From contig JAJEKV010000646.1 in the NCBI GenBank assembly GCA_021234155.1, positions 1 to 64,000 on the forward strand: a stretch of DNA of 64,000 nucleotides, written 5' to 3'. The position numbers and the translations under genes were made by a program. The notes beneath the pieces are model-generated. The model was not told the origin of the DNA. It saw nothing but the letters and a program-made list of their open reading frames with translations, and ran no database searches. Shown piece after piece: positions 1-14,301 of this stretch (its first letter is position 1; each line of letters opens with the position of its first letter). The stretch comes from Isoetes taiwanensis (lineage: Eukaryota > Streptophyta > Lycopodiopsida > Isoetales > Isoetaceae).

Positions 1-620
1 AAGCATATCTCTTCTACCCAACCACAACACCAGATATTTTATGTGATACCCTTATGTCACAAATTGCCAAAGATAACTTTTAAAGAGAGATGTTCTTAGA
101 ACTTTAGCCTAACAGACCCCTTCCTTGTCTTTCTCAGCTTGTTTCTTCTTGAATTCCTTTCCTTACTTACAATCACACTCAACTGGCCTATTAGTAATAT
201 CTTCTATGATATTGCTATTTTGGAAACACTGGCCCCATATCCGCATTAATGTTGTCCAGGTTCTGCTGAAAGCCAAAATATGATAATCAACCTATCCATT
301 TTGAGCACCAAGGTAACCATCACATCTCATTATCTTCCATTGTCATTTCAACGAAGACAGTGGATATGAACACTCTAGCCAAACATATCAATGGGGATAC
401 CTTATGACCCTAAAGCCACCATGTTCTGCCGAGCTGATTGCTGATGCAATTGTCTTATATACATTGCTGAGCAATGTAATGTCGACATTTTGAACTCGAT
501 GCTACTCTTTGAATAACCCATTCTTCGGAGAATCCACGTCCTTGATTTGATGGGTTAGACAATAAGTGCCATCTTGTCTTAATGCATGCAAGAAACATCT
601 CCAAAATGCAAAACGCAAGT
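1..620 (-). repeat. Dispersed repeat copy A, inverted partner of about 33.88-36.79 kb
   Basis: Read on the minus strand, this segment matches the + strand at about 33.88-33.97 kb and 36.25-36.79 kb. Shared words include gatgctactctttgaat (near 500), gtgccatcttgtcttaatgc (near 568) and ttccattgtcatttcaacga (near 335), with indels between them. The match is seen directly by comparing the two sequences. No coding domain is recognised, so the repeat class is unknown; an LTR or untranslated part of a large retroelement is possible. Similarity fades after about position 600. This copy carries only one instance of the LINE target word (523-539) and so represents the pre-insertion state of that site. 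Confidence 0.75.
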
Positions 621-3600
621 CGAGAAACGCACCCCTAAGCAAAAATACCTACATTAAGATTTTAATCATTTATGTTGGTCAACCTATCTCATCCCAACTG
701 AAGGTTTAATGGCCACTCTACACCCACCTTTATTCTAAGCACCCCCATACCCAAGTTTCTTCATCCCAAGACAAAAACTGAAACTTGGAAGGGACTTAGC
801 ATACACCTTTGAAACACCCAAAGAATGATCCTGGAGTCTTAATAAAGAAGCCTACAAACCCATATTTTACCTATCAGCCAGATATTGCTAGAAGTTTTTA
901 GTTTAATTCTAAAACAATGCCCTTCAAGGTCAAACTTTAAAATTTAAAATCAATATTTACTAACAACACCAACATCATGCCAACATTCTAATCTTTAAAA
1001 CATTAGCATCTTTATTAGCTTTTACAAATGTCATTTTTCACCCCTTTCTCCTACACATATATGATATTTTAAGTTGCCCCTAGGGGGCAAACCCCCTGCC
1101 TATGGCATGCTATCCACATATGCCGATGACTGACAAAACCGGCTGCTGCCTGCAAATGCTCGGTAACCACTATCCGTCGGACTTGGCTGTGGCTTCTGCA
1201 CACCCCTCGACTCCCCGCCCTCCTCCGCCTTCCAAAGCAAAATGAGTGATCGATATCTTACCGGCTGATGCCCCTTGTAGCCATGAAAGAATATGACCCT
1301 ATCAAAACGCAATACTTGATCTCAGATCCACCAAACGATCCACTTGGGAGGCCTATACCATCATTGAAGGGACATTGAAGCTGCCCTCCAGGTAAAATTT
1401 TCTAGCTTTTCTCAGCTCATTCAAATGCACCTTGAGCTTGGGTCAGATATGATTCGAGTCACCTGATGAAGTAGAAATGGTTCTACTATAAGATCAGAAT
1501 TTGGACCAACCCAGGATTTCAGCGAGATCCAGCTGCCTAAGTTTTGCTTTCCCTGGCCTAAATGTGCTCTACAAGGCTGAGAAAGCAGCAGTTGTGCCGC
1601 AATTAAATTAAGAAAACACGTCTAAAGTGGGCAAATGTCAGAGGGCGAGACCCAAAGCTCGAGATTGGGCTGATAAAAAGGTACACTTACTGGTTCAGAG
1701 ACTGTTATTCTTAAGACCTCAAAACGGGTCCTGTCCACTGTACCTGAAGCTGGCCGAAGATAAACATAAACGTTCCTAGTATGCTATTGTGCTCTGTGTA
1801 ATATATTGTTGAAATGGTACGGCAGAAAGCGGGGTTAGCTGATGAACCAGCAGCATGGCCAGACCTTGTTTTGCCCCTGCTGAAGATAGATTCTATTCCC
1901 CAGAAGGCCAACCATGGCACAAAACCAAAATGCAGCCTCTAACGAAATGGAAAGATCAGACAGATTGAATGATCCTGTTAACCCAGGTAAATATTACACA
2001 CTGTTTGGGCTCCATCTTTGAAACATTGAACTGCAATAAAACCAGTAAAGCACATTTGGGAATCCCTACAAGAGTTCTTTAAGAAAGTCAGATGCACCAG
2101 TCAACAGGAGGAAACTTGCAAAACATACCCCTGTCCGATTATTTTTCCATCCCAAGAAAGCCGATGCTGTGACACTTAGTATTGCCAGCAAGTATATTGT
2201 TATGAAATGCACATCGGCCAGTCAGCCAACTACACGAAATGATTAGTGGATTGCCTTTACAACCCTTGGCTGCATGGACTTTGGAGAAGATTAGTACCAT
2301 CATGGGTGGACAAAGCGTAACGGAGTGGATGTAAGCCAGATCGTGCCTGCCTCACACTTCACATCAACATTTGAATACTATTCTTACTTGTACTTTCATG
2401 ATCTACAGAACATCCAAGCCATGGACGATCTTGGATTTATGCTATATGTTTCATTTTGAATACTTATTTACAAAAGTTTCAACAATATGCCTACAAATAT
2501 ACCAATATAAACCAAACACAATAAAAGATCATGAAGGCGCACCATGAAGCATTAAAGATTATAATTGTCGTTCGGAGTATACGAATTGCTTTGTGCTGTA
2601 ATACCTTCCTGATCATTTCACACAGGCCAAATGATGGCAAGAAGACTCCGAAAGAAACTCGAAATGCTGTGGTAGCTTATCAATGCATGAGCTTCAGCCA
2701 TTTGGCTCTTTATGGGAGATAAGAACTAAGTTTCGGATCAGTACACTATTCCTTAGTTTCACACACATGTAAGTTACAAAGACATGTTTAATAGGCTTTG
2801 GATCTTGCAGAAATGATATGATGCCCAGACTCATGATCATTCAGAGGAGTCTAATGTCTTCTCGATCAGAGTATGACATAAGAGCCAAGTATATTGGGGT
2901 TGCAACAATCCTTTGCAGTTAAGCAAGAGATACAATATTTCACCTTGATGTGGATATTATGACTCGATTAGAGTCATTTCAGAAGGCTTATCAACTCTAA
3001 AGAACATGGCACATGATAATAATGGAGAGGTCTGCCATAGACTAGATTTTCTATATGCATCAAATGCACATGGACCTGTGGAATTGGAACCCGCAGGAAT
3101 TGGACAAACAAGAACCTTTTCTATCTGAAATTGATACCAAAGTAAGCCTTCTGGCATGCGAAAGTGAATACATCGTTGGGGGATTGGGGCCCCCACAAAT
3201 GTCCTTCCATTTGCATAGTTGACAAGGCAACAGCACCCAAGGAACACAAATACTAGATTGAAACACACAGTTACATTGAAAGCATAAGCCAATAATTCAG
3301 CTATTTGTTTTATGTTCTACATTCTAATGGCCAATGCCGCAGCCACCCAGTCGAATTTTGCATTGATATTATTCAGTTTCTACGCCATCCTATTAAGGGA
3401 AGTCATTTGCGCCGCGCTTGGCGCTCTCAAATTCTTCATCGCCTAGCCATTATTCCACCCTATGCAGAACCACACCAAACAGTGCACTATCAAATCTTTG
3501 CAGGTTACAAGCCAATGAAGTTTCCCAATCATTGAGCTCAACTCGAAGTTCAGATCTTTCCAGTCCGTCAGATCACAAAACATCGTGATGGTCATACTGG

Positions 3601-6600
3601 CTTTACAGCAAAGAAATAAAATGAAAAGCAGTTGCCTTTGTTCTGATTTCTAGCCGCTATTATTTGTCTCCATTGCCTAGAAGCACAGCTACGTTGAATA
3701 TTGCATACGAAACATTTGTAGCCGCAATTCTTGCAAATGTGTCACAGCTGCATCATTGAGGCTATAAAATAAGCACCCGTTCTCTGATAACATTGGATCA
3801 ATGGTTAAACGCCATAGCCTGTCACAACTGGAAATACCAAATCAATACAATCTTTTGACTTGGCTTAATAAAAATCCAATTGAAAGTCTCAAACAAATGA
3901 GAGAATTTGTCACTAGGATTGCCCATCAAAGGAAACAATTGAGGCAATCTCTCGAAAGAAATATGAAACCAGAGGCCCAATGTCAGATCTTTGAGGTGCA
4001 CCTGCGTCTATTATGCTGCAATGCATTCTAGCCAAAGCTGTCTCTTGTATTTGAAATGTCACCATTGCTCACATGAGGCTATTTTATTGTCCCAAGAAAT
4101 AATAGAGCCCAACAATGCAATGCATTATCCCATAGAGAATATACTTTGTCACTTAAAATTAAAACACACCTAATGCAATGAAGTTTCGGTTAGGCTACTG
4201 CTGTCTACCATGTCAAGACGTCTCTGCCATGCCATCTGCCCCTAATCAGCCATGATGGTCCTTCACAGCCACCCACTCTCACGATGGCCGGCTTGTAGCC
4301 CACATTTGCTTGGCAAGTAACATGCCTGTTAGCCTTTCTTCTTGTCAAAGATCCTGCCCGCCTTTATTCTTCCTAGACTCCATTCCTTTGAAGCTTTATT
4401 TTTTCTTTGAATCCAAGAAATCTCAATTCAGGAAGGAAGATATAGTTTAATTACTTTGTTAATTTGTGTTTGAAGCTAAGTACCTATGGATGGCCATCCT
4501 ACGGACGCAAGAAAAGTTACACCAAAACTTGCCCAAAGCACTCAGACCCATAGAGTCAGCAAGAGTAAGTTATACCTTTTGAACTTGCTCAAGGCGGGGG
4601 CGCAATCAGGACCCGGCGCCTGCGATAAATGCATGCAGTCCATGTGGTATATAGTTACGCCATCGCACCGCCAGAAAACAAGAACTACATCGCATGCCAA
4701 AAAGTTTAACTTCTGACCTTATGCCAAAAAGTTTCAACCGCTTGGTCGCTTCTTTAATCAAGTACCTTTTTTAGCCCATCCATCCTAATCCATCCCGAGA
4801 CCAGAGCCACTATTTTGATGTATAGCTTTGTTGTGACTGCTGGATATACCCGCAAGATACGATAAATATTATAGCCTATCAACGCGATAGATGGCCAATC
4901 AAGGGGCATGTTGACCCAGGGGCCACACAATGGATTTATCAGCTATGCTAAATTAATTTAAGGGATAATTACCAAATACGCGGTTATTAAGACACCCGAT
5001 GCGTTTATTTATACAACCTGGGTACAGTAGCATGTGGTTTCTAAACCAAGCTACCAAAGGCAGCCGGGCTACCCCCATCTCACCCCCAATTTAATCTAAC
5101 CAAAGACCGCAGCACTGTGAGCCCACTTTGCCTAACTCTCCACCCGACACCCTTAACCGCTGTCGCCACCCTCTAATAGCAAAGACTATGGAAGTACCCT
5201 CTATTAAATCTGGCCGAAATGTAAACACCCGCCTTGCAGCTTAACTTGCAAAATTGTGGAATAATACTTTGGTGTTCTCTTTTGCCTTACTAGCTTTGGT
5301 TCAGATTAACCCTCTTTGGTAAATCTGAAACAGCTTTGTTCAATTAAGTGAACAGATGCTCTCCATATGGAATGTCGCATGTCTCAAGAGCTAGCCCGTG
5401 AGGCTCTCAAAGAAGTCGCAAGTAAGTGGGTAGAGGCTTCCTCTCGAAGCTCAAGCGAGAATGCCTTAGTACTTCCTATGTCTTACCAGTTTCGCCTGCA
5501 ATGCCATCTGCACGGCCAAGTGATGCCAACCAGCTTAGGCACCCTACAAGGACATGCAGTGATTTAGAGGGTGGGGTCTTAGACCGCAGGTATGAACAGT
5601 CTCGAGAAGCTCATTGAAATGTTATTGTTTCTTGGAGGATACGCTCAATACAATGTGTTTGGAAGCACCTATCGGCTTTTCAAATGGTATGCAATTGAAT
5701 GCACAAACTCTTACGCTACCTTTGTTTGCATTCAGCGTCGTAATACAAGATCACGAGAAACAAAAGCAAAGAAATACATGTGAAGGTTGTTCATAAGGGC
5801 CCATGGCACATTGTTGCTGCCAACAGCTGATATGTAGCGTTAAATGTGGCCATATCTACCCTTATCTTTCAACACAGCATTATTGGATCAAACATAGTAA
5901 CGGACTTTTATTTCATGACAACATAGGATTAGCCATGAAGCATTGGAGTGTTATGCTGTGATGCAACAGATGGTTTAAGCAAGAAACGCATTTATTACAC
6001 AAAAGAAAAACATGAATGAAACAGTGAAACTACGATCTTGTTATAACCGCCAAAAGTATCATGGCATGTTTTCTCACCGCCTATTTGCTTAAAACAATTA
6101 TACCCGGCACTCAACTTATTAAAGTCGAAAACATTCACTATTGATCTTAGAAAGATTGAGATTTACTTTGCCCGTGCAAGTTATTTGAACTCTACATGAC
6201 TTGCTCAAGGCACATATTTATGTTTCCTATACAACTTGTACCACAATTCTTTATATGCAACCTCTTTCTTTTATACCCTTCCGGTATATGTTTCCTGACC
6301 ATAACACATTAACATCAAGGGGATTAACATGAAAGATCGGGCTACTTCGGGTTTAGACACACCACCTGTGTATCTTCACAAATACGTAAGATTTTGCTCG
6401 GCTGGTCTAGTAGATCATTAATCACCGCGGAAGGTGTAAATGAACACCGTGGTGGAGCCAACAAAGGTGAAATATCACAAGATATTGGTGTTGTCCTACT
6501 GCTATAGATTTTCTGCTGCAAGACACCCGCAATAAAATATTCTCTCGCTCAAATCATTTGTATTACTTACAACTATAACCTTTAAAAAATTATTTGCGCA

Positions 6601-9600
6601 TCACAAGTACCTCTTGTATTAGGCCACACATCTTTCACACCGTGATATAGGCCCTGCACTGATCAAGAACGCTCTATGAAGTGATAGATAGGTAAGGAAT
6701 CCCCTGCCGTTGTTCCCCGAATCTGTCACAGCCATTTAGTATGTTTACCAATCCTGAAGTTATGGCTATATAAGCCGGGCGATCCTATAAATTAAGTGCT
6801 AGTGGTGAGGGGCCCACGCGTTTGTATATTACAGCGAAGTAATTTCAAGGTTTTTCCACAAGCTTCACCCCGGTGGAGGGCGCTCGGTGGCGGTGCGGCA
6901 GCGGAGTATTAGGGCCCTGACACAAGGGCGACAAGCAACGCCAAGTCCGTGGCGATGGCGGCGCTGCTCGGGCGTCGAAAGCTACCAAGGCAAGGAAATA
7001 AATAAATAAAGAAATTTTAAACGCCCATACCTCTTTTGAAATTTTTAAATTTTCCTAAAGCACTTTAAATTCTTTTATTATTATAAAATAATTATACGGG
7101 CGGAAATACGCTGAGGTATACGGCCGGGCGCTGGCCGGATGGCATGTTCTTCGACCGGGGTCGCTAAAAGCAAGCGCCACTCTCGGGCGGGCCGCTGACT
7201 GCTGACGGCCGGGCGCCATCGCATTTTCGCTCTTCTACCGGACTCCAAGACTACAAAAGTAAGCGCTGTAGGTTAGTTTCGGCCGCCTTAATTACTTTTT
7301 CACTGGAGACGACCAAGGTTTAGGGGTAATTTGAGTGGTGTCCTGATCCAATGGACGCATCTTCTCCGGGCCATTTGAGCTACCCTCTAACATTTAAGCA
7401 ATTTTTCCAATTCTTGGGCTCTCCTGGGCCGCCTCTATCCTTCTTAAAGCTACAATTTCCTAGTTTAATCCCAACATCTAACCAAACACTCCAAAAGAGG
7501 CATTCTAAATGTTGTATTAACTTAGCTCTCCTCCCAACTACCGTATACGAAGTTAGTGTTTCATTGCTATGATTTTGAGCAACCTAAATCACGCCTCGAT
7601 AATTAATTGTATTGCTCTACATAATACCCCGGTCGATATACATATACGGGACTTTTCCCCTCCCATGGCGCAATCTGGCCGCTCTTAACCCGCTTCCACG
7701 TGAGACGCTTTGAGGAGTTGACACTTGAGGGGTCATTCGCCCAGGCCATGTATGTTTCTACGGAAACATGAATACAAGCAACAGTACACAAAGATAAATT
7801 ATATGGCAAATAGCCACCACCTGGCGGCCTCATCCATCCGATACCAACAACAGCAATATGCATCTAAACCAGAGTAACACCCAAAAGCCTGTGTTCACTT
7901 TGGCCAGACTTAGTGGGGGAGCGATCACGGCCGGGTTCAAAGAGATCACAATTCAATCCCGGCATGGCGCTGGCTGGCATAGAAATACCTGGCTAGGGTT
8001 GTCCACCCATCCCCGCCTCTCCCGCGCACACTTTGCGTATGGGTCGATTCACGCTTTATACGCCATAGCCCTTCCCTAGGACGTTGGTAGACTGTATCAC
8101 CTTGAGTCACCGTGCTCCATGACACCGGTTCAAGGAGGCGTCGGGAAGCGCCCCTTCCAGATCGGGCCAGTAATTCCATGGTGAGCTGTGAGAATACGCG
8201 TCGCATCACCCCATCCAATTCAATGCATCACCAATCTACTAAAGTGCATGGTGCCCCATACTCGTCACACCATCACACCTGGGAGGTCACCCACACCGCC
8301 CTCTACGCGGACTGGCCATCGCCCAAATGCATCAGGAGTCTCTGTATCTTGTATGCTCAGACAAGACCCCACCCTCATCTTACCATCACCCTTTGTCTGT
8401 AAGTGCTTCTACCATAGCATCTGGTGACCCTGCGGCTCTTGTGCACAGCTCTAAAACCTCAGTAGGGTATTATAGGAAGTATTTGTATGTATTTCATACT
8501 TGAGTCGTGAGGCCCTACCCCTTTTTAAACCTTTGTCATCGTGGGAAACCATCAACTAATCTCCATAGAGACATCGACTATCTTATAAATGCAGCATCAT
8601 TCATAATTGAACAATATTCTAGTTACCAAAGAAGGGTTAATCCTCGGAATCCTGCAAGCTAGTCGCATAAGAACACCCAAAGTATTATTCTACAATTGTG
8701 TTAAGCTACCATCACTGTTTCAAGTAGAGCTGCTGTCAGTGCTTCCTGGTTAGGCCGATTGGGGTGGCAAAGAATCTAAGCAAAGGGTGTCTGGCGACAT
8801 GTAGGTTCAAGAACTGGCTCGAAAGTTTAGCCGCTCGAGCTGGTTATGAAATTGGGGTGAGATGGGGAGCGTAGTCACACTATTTTATGTCGTAAGTTTT
8901 AAGCATAATATCTACCTCTGTAGTTATAGTGATAGCAACATTGCATGTACCAACTTATATTGATTTTCCATCTCAAGGAATGTGCAAGTAGTGTGTTGTT
9001 TAACTATGGCCAATTTAGGTCGCAGATGGTTTATTTGCACGCATCTCATTTGCAATGCCCAAAGTGTCATGGGATGGTCTTATTAGGATTTCAAAGGTTT
9101 TGATTCTAATACGCGAAGTTATTTAAGTCTTGTAGTACATTAAATCAAGCCAAAGAGGAAACAATGGGACCCTCCCCGTAGCCAAATAATGTGTTGCAAG
9201 AAGAAATTGCCTTAGAAGCTCGAATCGTGGTGTTGCTTATTGATAGAAATAATTGATAAAGTGTAACAGTACAACAGAATCGGATAGAAGCGTCACCGAG
9301 AAATGTTTTTACGTATGTTAGAAAACCAAAGATGATGGACTTATTCACAGATGGTCAAATAATTGAACCGGGTTCATCGGAATTTGAAACAATAATCATG
9401 CATTGATGGGAGGTTGGTTAAACCTACAACTCTTTTTAAGAGTAGTAGTATGTCAGTTTTTTTAAGGCAGATGAGTCTCTTACAGTGTCTTACAAGATTG
9501 GTTCAATTGGCTGAAGGTAATAGCAAAGACCCCCTCGTACCCAAATTTTGACAAAAGTTTGGGTAACATTCTTTTGCAGATCACATCACAAAGCTTGGGA

Positions 9601-10484
9601 TATCAACCGAACTTGCCAAGAAGGAGTATGGAGATAAGTGTCTTATATGAAAAGGGGTAAAGCTTGGTTCCATGTACATAGAATAAATTACATTATAAAT
9701 ATACATTTGAGAATTCCTCCTGACCGATGGTGTGGAACTGCTGCGTGCCAGAGACTTTAAAACAACTTCTTCAATGTTAGGAGGACTTGATATAAGGCCC
9801 TCGCTTGCTGCATGGGATTCAGGAGTGAAAAACCACCATACTAGATCCAAAGATGTTATCAGATTTGAATTTAACAAAACCTACTGGACCTAGAATCCAC
9901 CATTTATTTACTATTTTCGCTGAATGCCCTACAATGTGAACATTTTGGCAAAAGGGCATAATGAAGTGCACTTTGGATGTCATGTGCATCATTTGAAATG
10001 TAATTTCTATAATGTACTGAGGTGTGGTATATCAACGCGACCCCCGCATCTACGGCTGCAGGCTTTATTGCTATTTTGCTTGCGTGATGCCAAAGCAACA
10101 AGGGTTTGAGCAGAGGATGCCGCTAGCCAAACCGTACTCACTCACCAACTATTATAACTTATTTGATTTGGGATACAACATTCTTGTATGTCGAGCACTA
10201 AATATAATTAACGACCAATTTGTAGCCTAAGTAAAGACGAATCGTGAAAATGATGTTGTTAAGTTGCCGCCCAATCCCTTTGTAAATGTAGACAAGTGAT
10301 ACTCCCAGCAAAAGATAAACAAAAGTGCTTGTTTCTGCACACCTTGCAGTAAAATGCAAGCGTGGGTATGTGAAAGCAATCTTCTATGTTACATGGTATA
10401 AATGTGAAACAAATTTCCTAGAAACGTCGGTCAGCATCACCATTTAATTTATCAAACAAATTTAGCTGCTAAGACATCTTACGA
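621..10484. other. No supportable gene; degenerate intergenic DNA
   Basis: All open frames here are under about 100 codons, overlap each other on both strands and show no motif I recognise. A short near-palindrome, ttgcccctagggggcaa, lies at 1074-1090. GC-rich patches at 6.85-7.25 kb and 7.9-8.4 kb contain repeated cggccgggcgc words. They could be remnants of an old gene or LTR, but nothing decides it. I see no rRNA, tRNA or transposon domain. Confidence 0.5.
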
Positions 10485-10715
10485 TAGTTGTTTAGATGTT
10501 ATTTCAACAAGGAAACAATAAAGAACTCTCTGTGGTTTTGTATAATAGTTGTTTAGATGTTATTTCACGGAACAATAAAGAATCTTTCTCACAAATATCT
10601 TTTTCTATACCTTTTTAGTCCTTGCTTAGTTCTTGTCGTGGGTTTTCAAAAAAATGGCAACCAATAACTATTCCTTTTTCTTAGTACAATAATTATTCCT
10701 TTTCTTAGTACAATA
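10485..10715. repeat. Two short tandem duplications
   Basis: The phrase atagttgtttagatgttatttca occurs near 10485 and again near 10542, each followed by a version of aacaataaagaa, giving an imperfect duplication with a period of about 57 bases. Further on, a word close to taactattcctttttcttag with tacaa following is repeated twice between about 10663 and 10710. Both are simple two-copy duplications with no coding content. Confidence 0.7.
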
Positions 10716-12160
10716 GATTTATCTATCCAAATTTAAGCTTAATTTACAAAATGTTAAGTTAGATATATTGAGGAATAGATCAAATGCAATTTAACAATGC
10801 AAGATATATTGGGAATAAACCAAAAAATGCACTTCAACGTAATATTGAGATATTTTGGGAAACAAAACAAGAAACTTATTATCAAAGAAAAATTTTTTTT
10901 TCGGCAATGGGATATGAAGCGGTATGGGCAATTTCCAAATAGGACATTAAATGATGCGCAATGGAGATTAGTATTAAAAGACTATAGGGTAACAATAAAC
11001 TGCCAAAGATACTCTCTAGTAGTAGTTATTGACCGTAAACACTCCAATAAGGCAACTAGGAGTGGAAAGGGCACCCCACAATTAGCATTATTCTGAGACT
11101 TGATCCGTCGATTCCCCTCTCATTGACCACACAAGCCACCTACAAAATCAAAAGAGCGGGATACAAAATGATTGGACATTAATTGTCACTGCGTCGGTTT
11201 TAATGCAGGGCTCGAGGAATGGATTCTAAATATAGTAACCGCTACTTACCCTCTTTGATGACATATGCATAGCATATACCACAATCCAGACTCGAAGGTC
11301 CTCATGTGCACTATTTCTCCTCGCATAAAGAATGCGGATACATCCAATTTTTCAGAATCTTACTTGGTATTCTAAACCACATACCACTTTCGATATTTTC
11401 ATTGAGCTTCTTCCCAAGGTGCTACAGACACATCTCACCCAAGAAATCTACATATCTCAATTAGAAAGAGAAACAAGTCTTAGATATCCAAAAAGAAATT
11501 CGTGAGAAGTGTTCAATGAATTTCTATATGTGATATTGCAATATATACATAATCGGTAACGACCAGGGAGATAAAGGATCAATTGTTATTGATAACGAAA
11601 GCAGCGGCAACCCGATAACTTGAGCATCCATGTCACAACAAACATCGGAACGTCAAAATGGCTTTGCCTTGCTTAACGAGCGACCATCGTCAAACAATCT
11701 ACAACTAAAAGGAAGGTGGCGGACACTCCCCTACATGGAAGGGCCAATCAACTCAATTGTCGTGACCCTATGTGAATCCTCCACTTAAGTCAAAGAAAGC
11801 GTGCAATAGGTGCATCTAAATAGCAAAACATTATAATTTTTTAGAAAGGCCATGAGGAAGTTTACCATATCTATGTCTAATGGGATTGCTTAATCACGAT
11901 GAAGTTATCGGTACTTTCTCTTCTGTTTTCTTCTTTAGTTATATGAATTAACCTCACAAGTTGTGAAATCTGCGAACTTCTAGGCTATGAAAATGAATCC
12001 CTATGTTTGTAGCATTCGGAAGGCTCGATATTAAACAAATAAGATCCATTACGAAACAACAAAACCAAAACATGCAAATACATTCTCGGATCACGAGGTA
12101 AACCGTTCGGTGCCAAACACCTTATTTTCAACGCTTTTTTTTATACCTCACTTTTTCTTT
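10716..12160. other. No supportable gene
   Basis: A 99-codon plus-strand frame (10797-11096) is lysine-rich and lacks any recognisable domain. The rest is AT-rich with frequent stops in all frames. I see nothing else here. Confidence 0.4.
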
Positions 12161-12170
12161 TCACCCATAT

Positions 12171-12655
12171 TTAAATTCTGAAATTTGGTACACAACTTTG
12201 AGAAGGAGATTCTGTTGTACCACTTGGACTCTTTGTTTCGGGAAGAAGCTGCCATAGCCATAGCTCCGGTGAAATTGACTCCCAAAGTGATTTCAAAGCA
12301 TTTGAGTCTTGCGCGATGCGTAAGAGCAAGGAAACTTGGAAATCTACAGACCTTCTTTCTTGCAAAGCCATCCCCGTTTCTTGCTACAAAGCTGCGAATT
12401 CAACGAGCACGAGCTTGCATCAGAAATGGATCTACAAGAAAACAATGAGCTAATCCTTCCATGCCGTTCAAGAACGGTAGATAAAAGCGGCTCGAGTTCC
12501 AGATTTTTAACTTCTCCCTCATCCGCCATGGCCAGAACTTCTAATTCCGGCAATAATGGAGCATTAAAAGCAACAGCGGTAGCAGTAGGCCGATTCTCAC
12601 CGAGATATAGCACATCAGCAGCTTGTTCACCCCATCGGCAGCTCCTCAAGCTTCG
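12171..12655 (-). pseudogene. Unrecognised gene-like reading frame, broken by one frameshift
   Basis: On the minus strand a reading frame runs from about 12655 to 12344. It appears to continue in a second frame from 12371 to 12171, so one indel near 12350-12370 would join them. The sequence looks protein-like rather than random: it is leucine/serine-rich, has an acidic stretch MADEGEVKNLELE, and ends with a serine-rich tail. No family motif is recognised. The opposite strand is also open, which weakens the case. It could be one exon of a host gene or a retroelement fragment. Confidence 0.25.
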
Positions 12656-12665
12656 TCCACCATAG

Positions 12666-14301
12666 CTTGCGAATTTGAAGCAGGCCGACGCGCTTTAAGG
12701 TAAGCTCAGCTTCAGAGTTTATATTGCAGTTAATAACCTACAATTTTGAGGCGAGTTTATGGCAAGCAATCTTGTAGAGGTGAATCTGGCATGGCATTTC
12801 TCCATCATTAGAAGAGTCCAACGAAGCTTTTCCAAATGAGCCATATTTAGGAAGATCAAAAGCGGCGACAGAAGAAGAAAATGGAATGATGTTTGGAGCT
12901 GTTGGCTATGGGCCGGGCACTAGTCCAGATAGTTAAAAGAAGGGGCGGAGTTACGCAAAGCAAAATGTAAAGAAAAGGGCGGACGGCGGCATTGTAAGAA
13001 GCCGGTGGCGGGCCCACCTAAATCAATTCCATCGATTACTATTTCAGCTTGGTATCACTTTCTAGGTATGGTCACTACTACCGACCTACCATACCTCAGG
13101 GTACCAAACGCCACTTCAAGGCCACCACGCCCCCGACAAGAGCACTGTGTGTCGCGGGATTTCGTACGAGAGGCCATGGATCCTGAAATATAAGCAACAA
13201 TATCGCCAAGACATGGGAACCTCCCCAACATGCTCTATTCCGAGGCATGATTCATCAATGGGAATGGAATTTGCGCCGCGAAATTCCGCCTACAATGCAT
13301 GTAGATGAGATGGGTAATCGGGCAGGATTAGCAAGGAACAAGTAAAATTCGCCATCGACGGGCAGCTCGCTTTGTTACTGGCTTCGATCCTCGCTGCCGC
13401 CGGCGAGGGGAGACCAATGGTGTCTACTTCAGAGCTCACTGTGGATCGAGAAGGCGCCGCCAGGGTGCAAAAGCGGTGGCCGTAAGAATATCCAACAAGC
13501 GAAGCCGCGCCTAGAACAAAAGAAGCCTCCTGGACTAGCGGATCCGGGTGCTACAATGACGAGGGAAGCCAACAAGAAGAGGCTAATGGACGGAGGGAGC
13601 GGATGCTAGGCGGCTCTTGATGAGGTGAGTGAACATGGTATTTCTAGAGAAGCTTTCTAGGCGATCTGTATCCCGGAATCATCCATCCAGGGGACTGGTT
13701 GTATGACCTAATTTCCCACAAGGCAGATGAGACATCCACAGATCTTAACACCATCCCAAGAAAAGGAACTTGTGGATTGGGCCATAGAGAGGGCGTACGA
13801 GGAGGATGGGCATGACCTTGTCCCCTGGTCCAAGGAGGCGCAAAAGAATATGGCGGCGAACAATCCAAATTTCTAACCGAAGGGGTTCTGTGTGGAAAGT
13901 GGTGGAAATTATTCAAGCGGCCATCCCGAGATCTCCCTTAGAGTGCAAAGACTCTAGATGTCTCACGTGCGGGGCTATGAACCAAGAAAAAACTTGGATA
14001 GGTTCTACTCAGGCCTTAAAGAAATATATGATGAGTATAACTTCCCTCCTTCAAGGATCTGGGAATGCGATGGGACAGGATCCAATTTGGGAAAGTAAAG
14101 GGCTAAAGATAATTGCAAGGAAAAGGTGAGAATAGGGTTAGTGAGGTGGTGATGAATACAGGGGAATGGGTTACAATCTTAGTGTGTGTAAATGAAGGTT
14201 TAGAATACCGGTATGTACATTTTTCAAGGAACTAGGATGAGGGGGACAAAGATATCCGGGTGTGAAGAGGGGCAATTCAGTCATCCGGCGTTGTTAGCTT
14301 G
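12666..14301. other. No supportable gene; GC-richer degenerate sequence
   Basis: The sequence is richer in G and C than the flanks and contains several frames of 60-107 codons on both strands, none with a recognised motif. The plus-strand frame at 13806-14129 has a dibasic stretch but no known domain. It ends against the LTR element that starts at 14302. Confidence 0.4.

Noticed and set aside
6400-7260. Possible LTR or GC-rich gene remnant
   Set aside because: Some words look LTR-like, but no second copy, primer site or polypurine tract was found.
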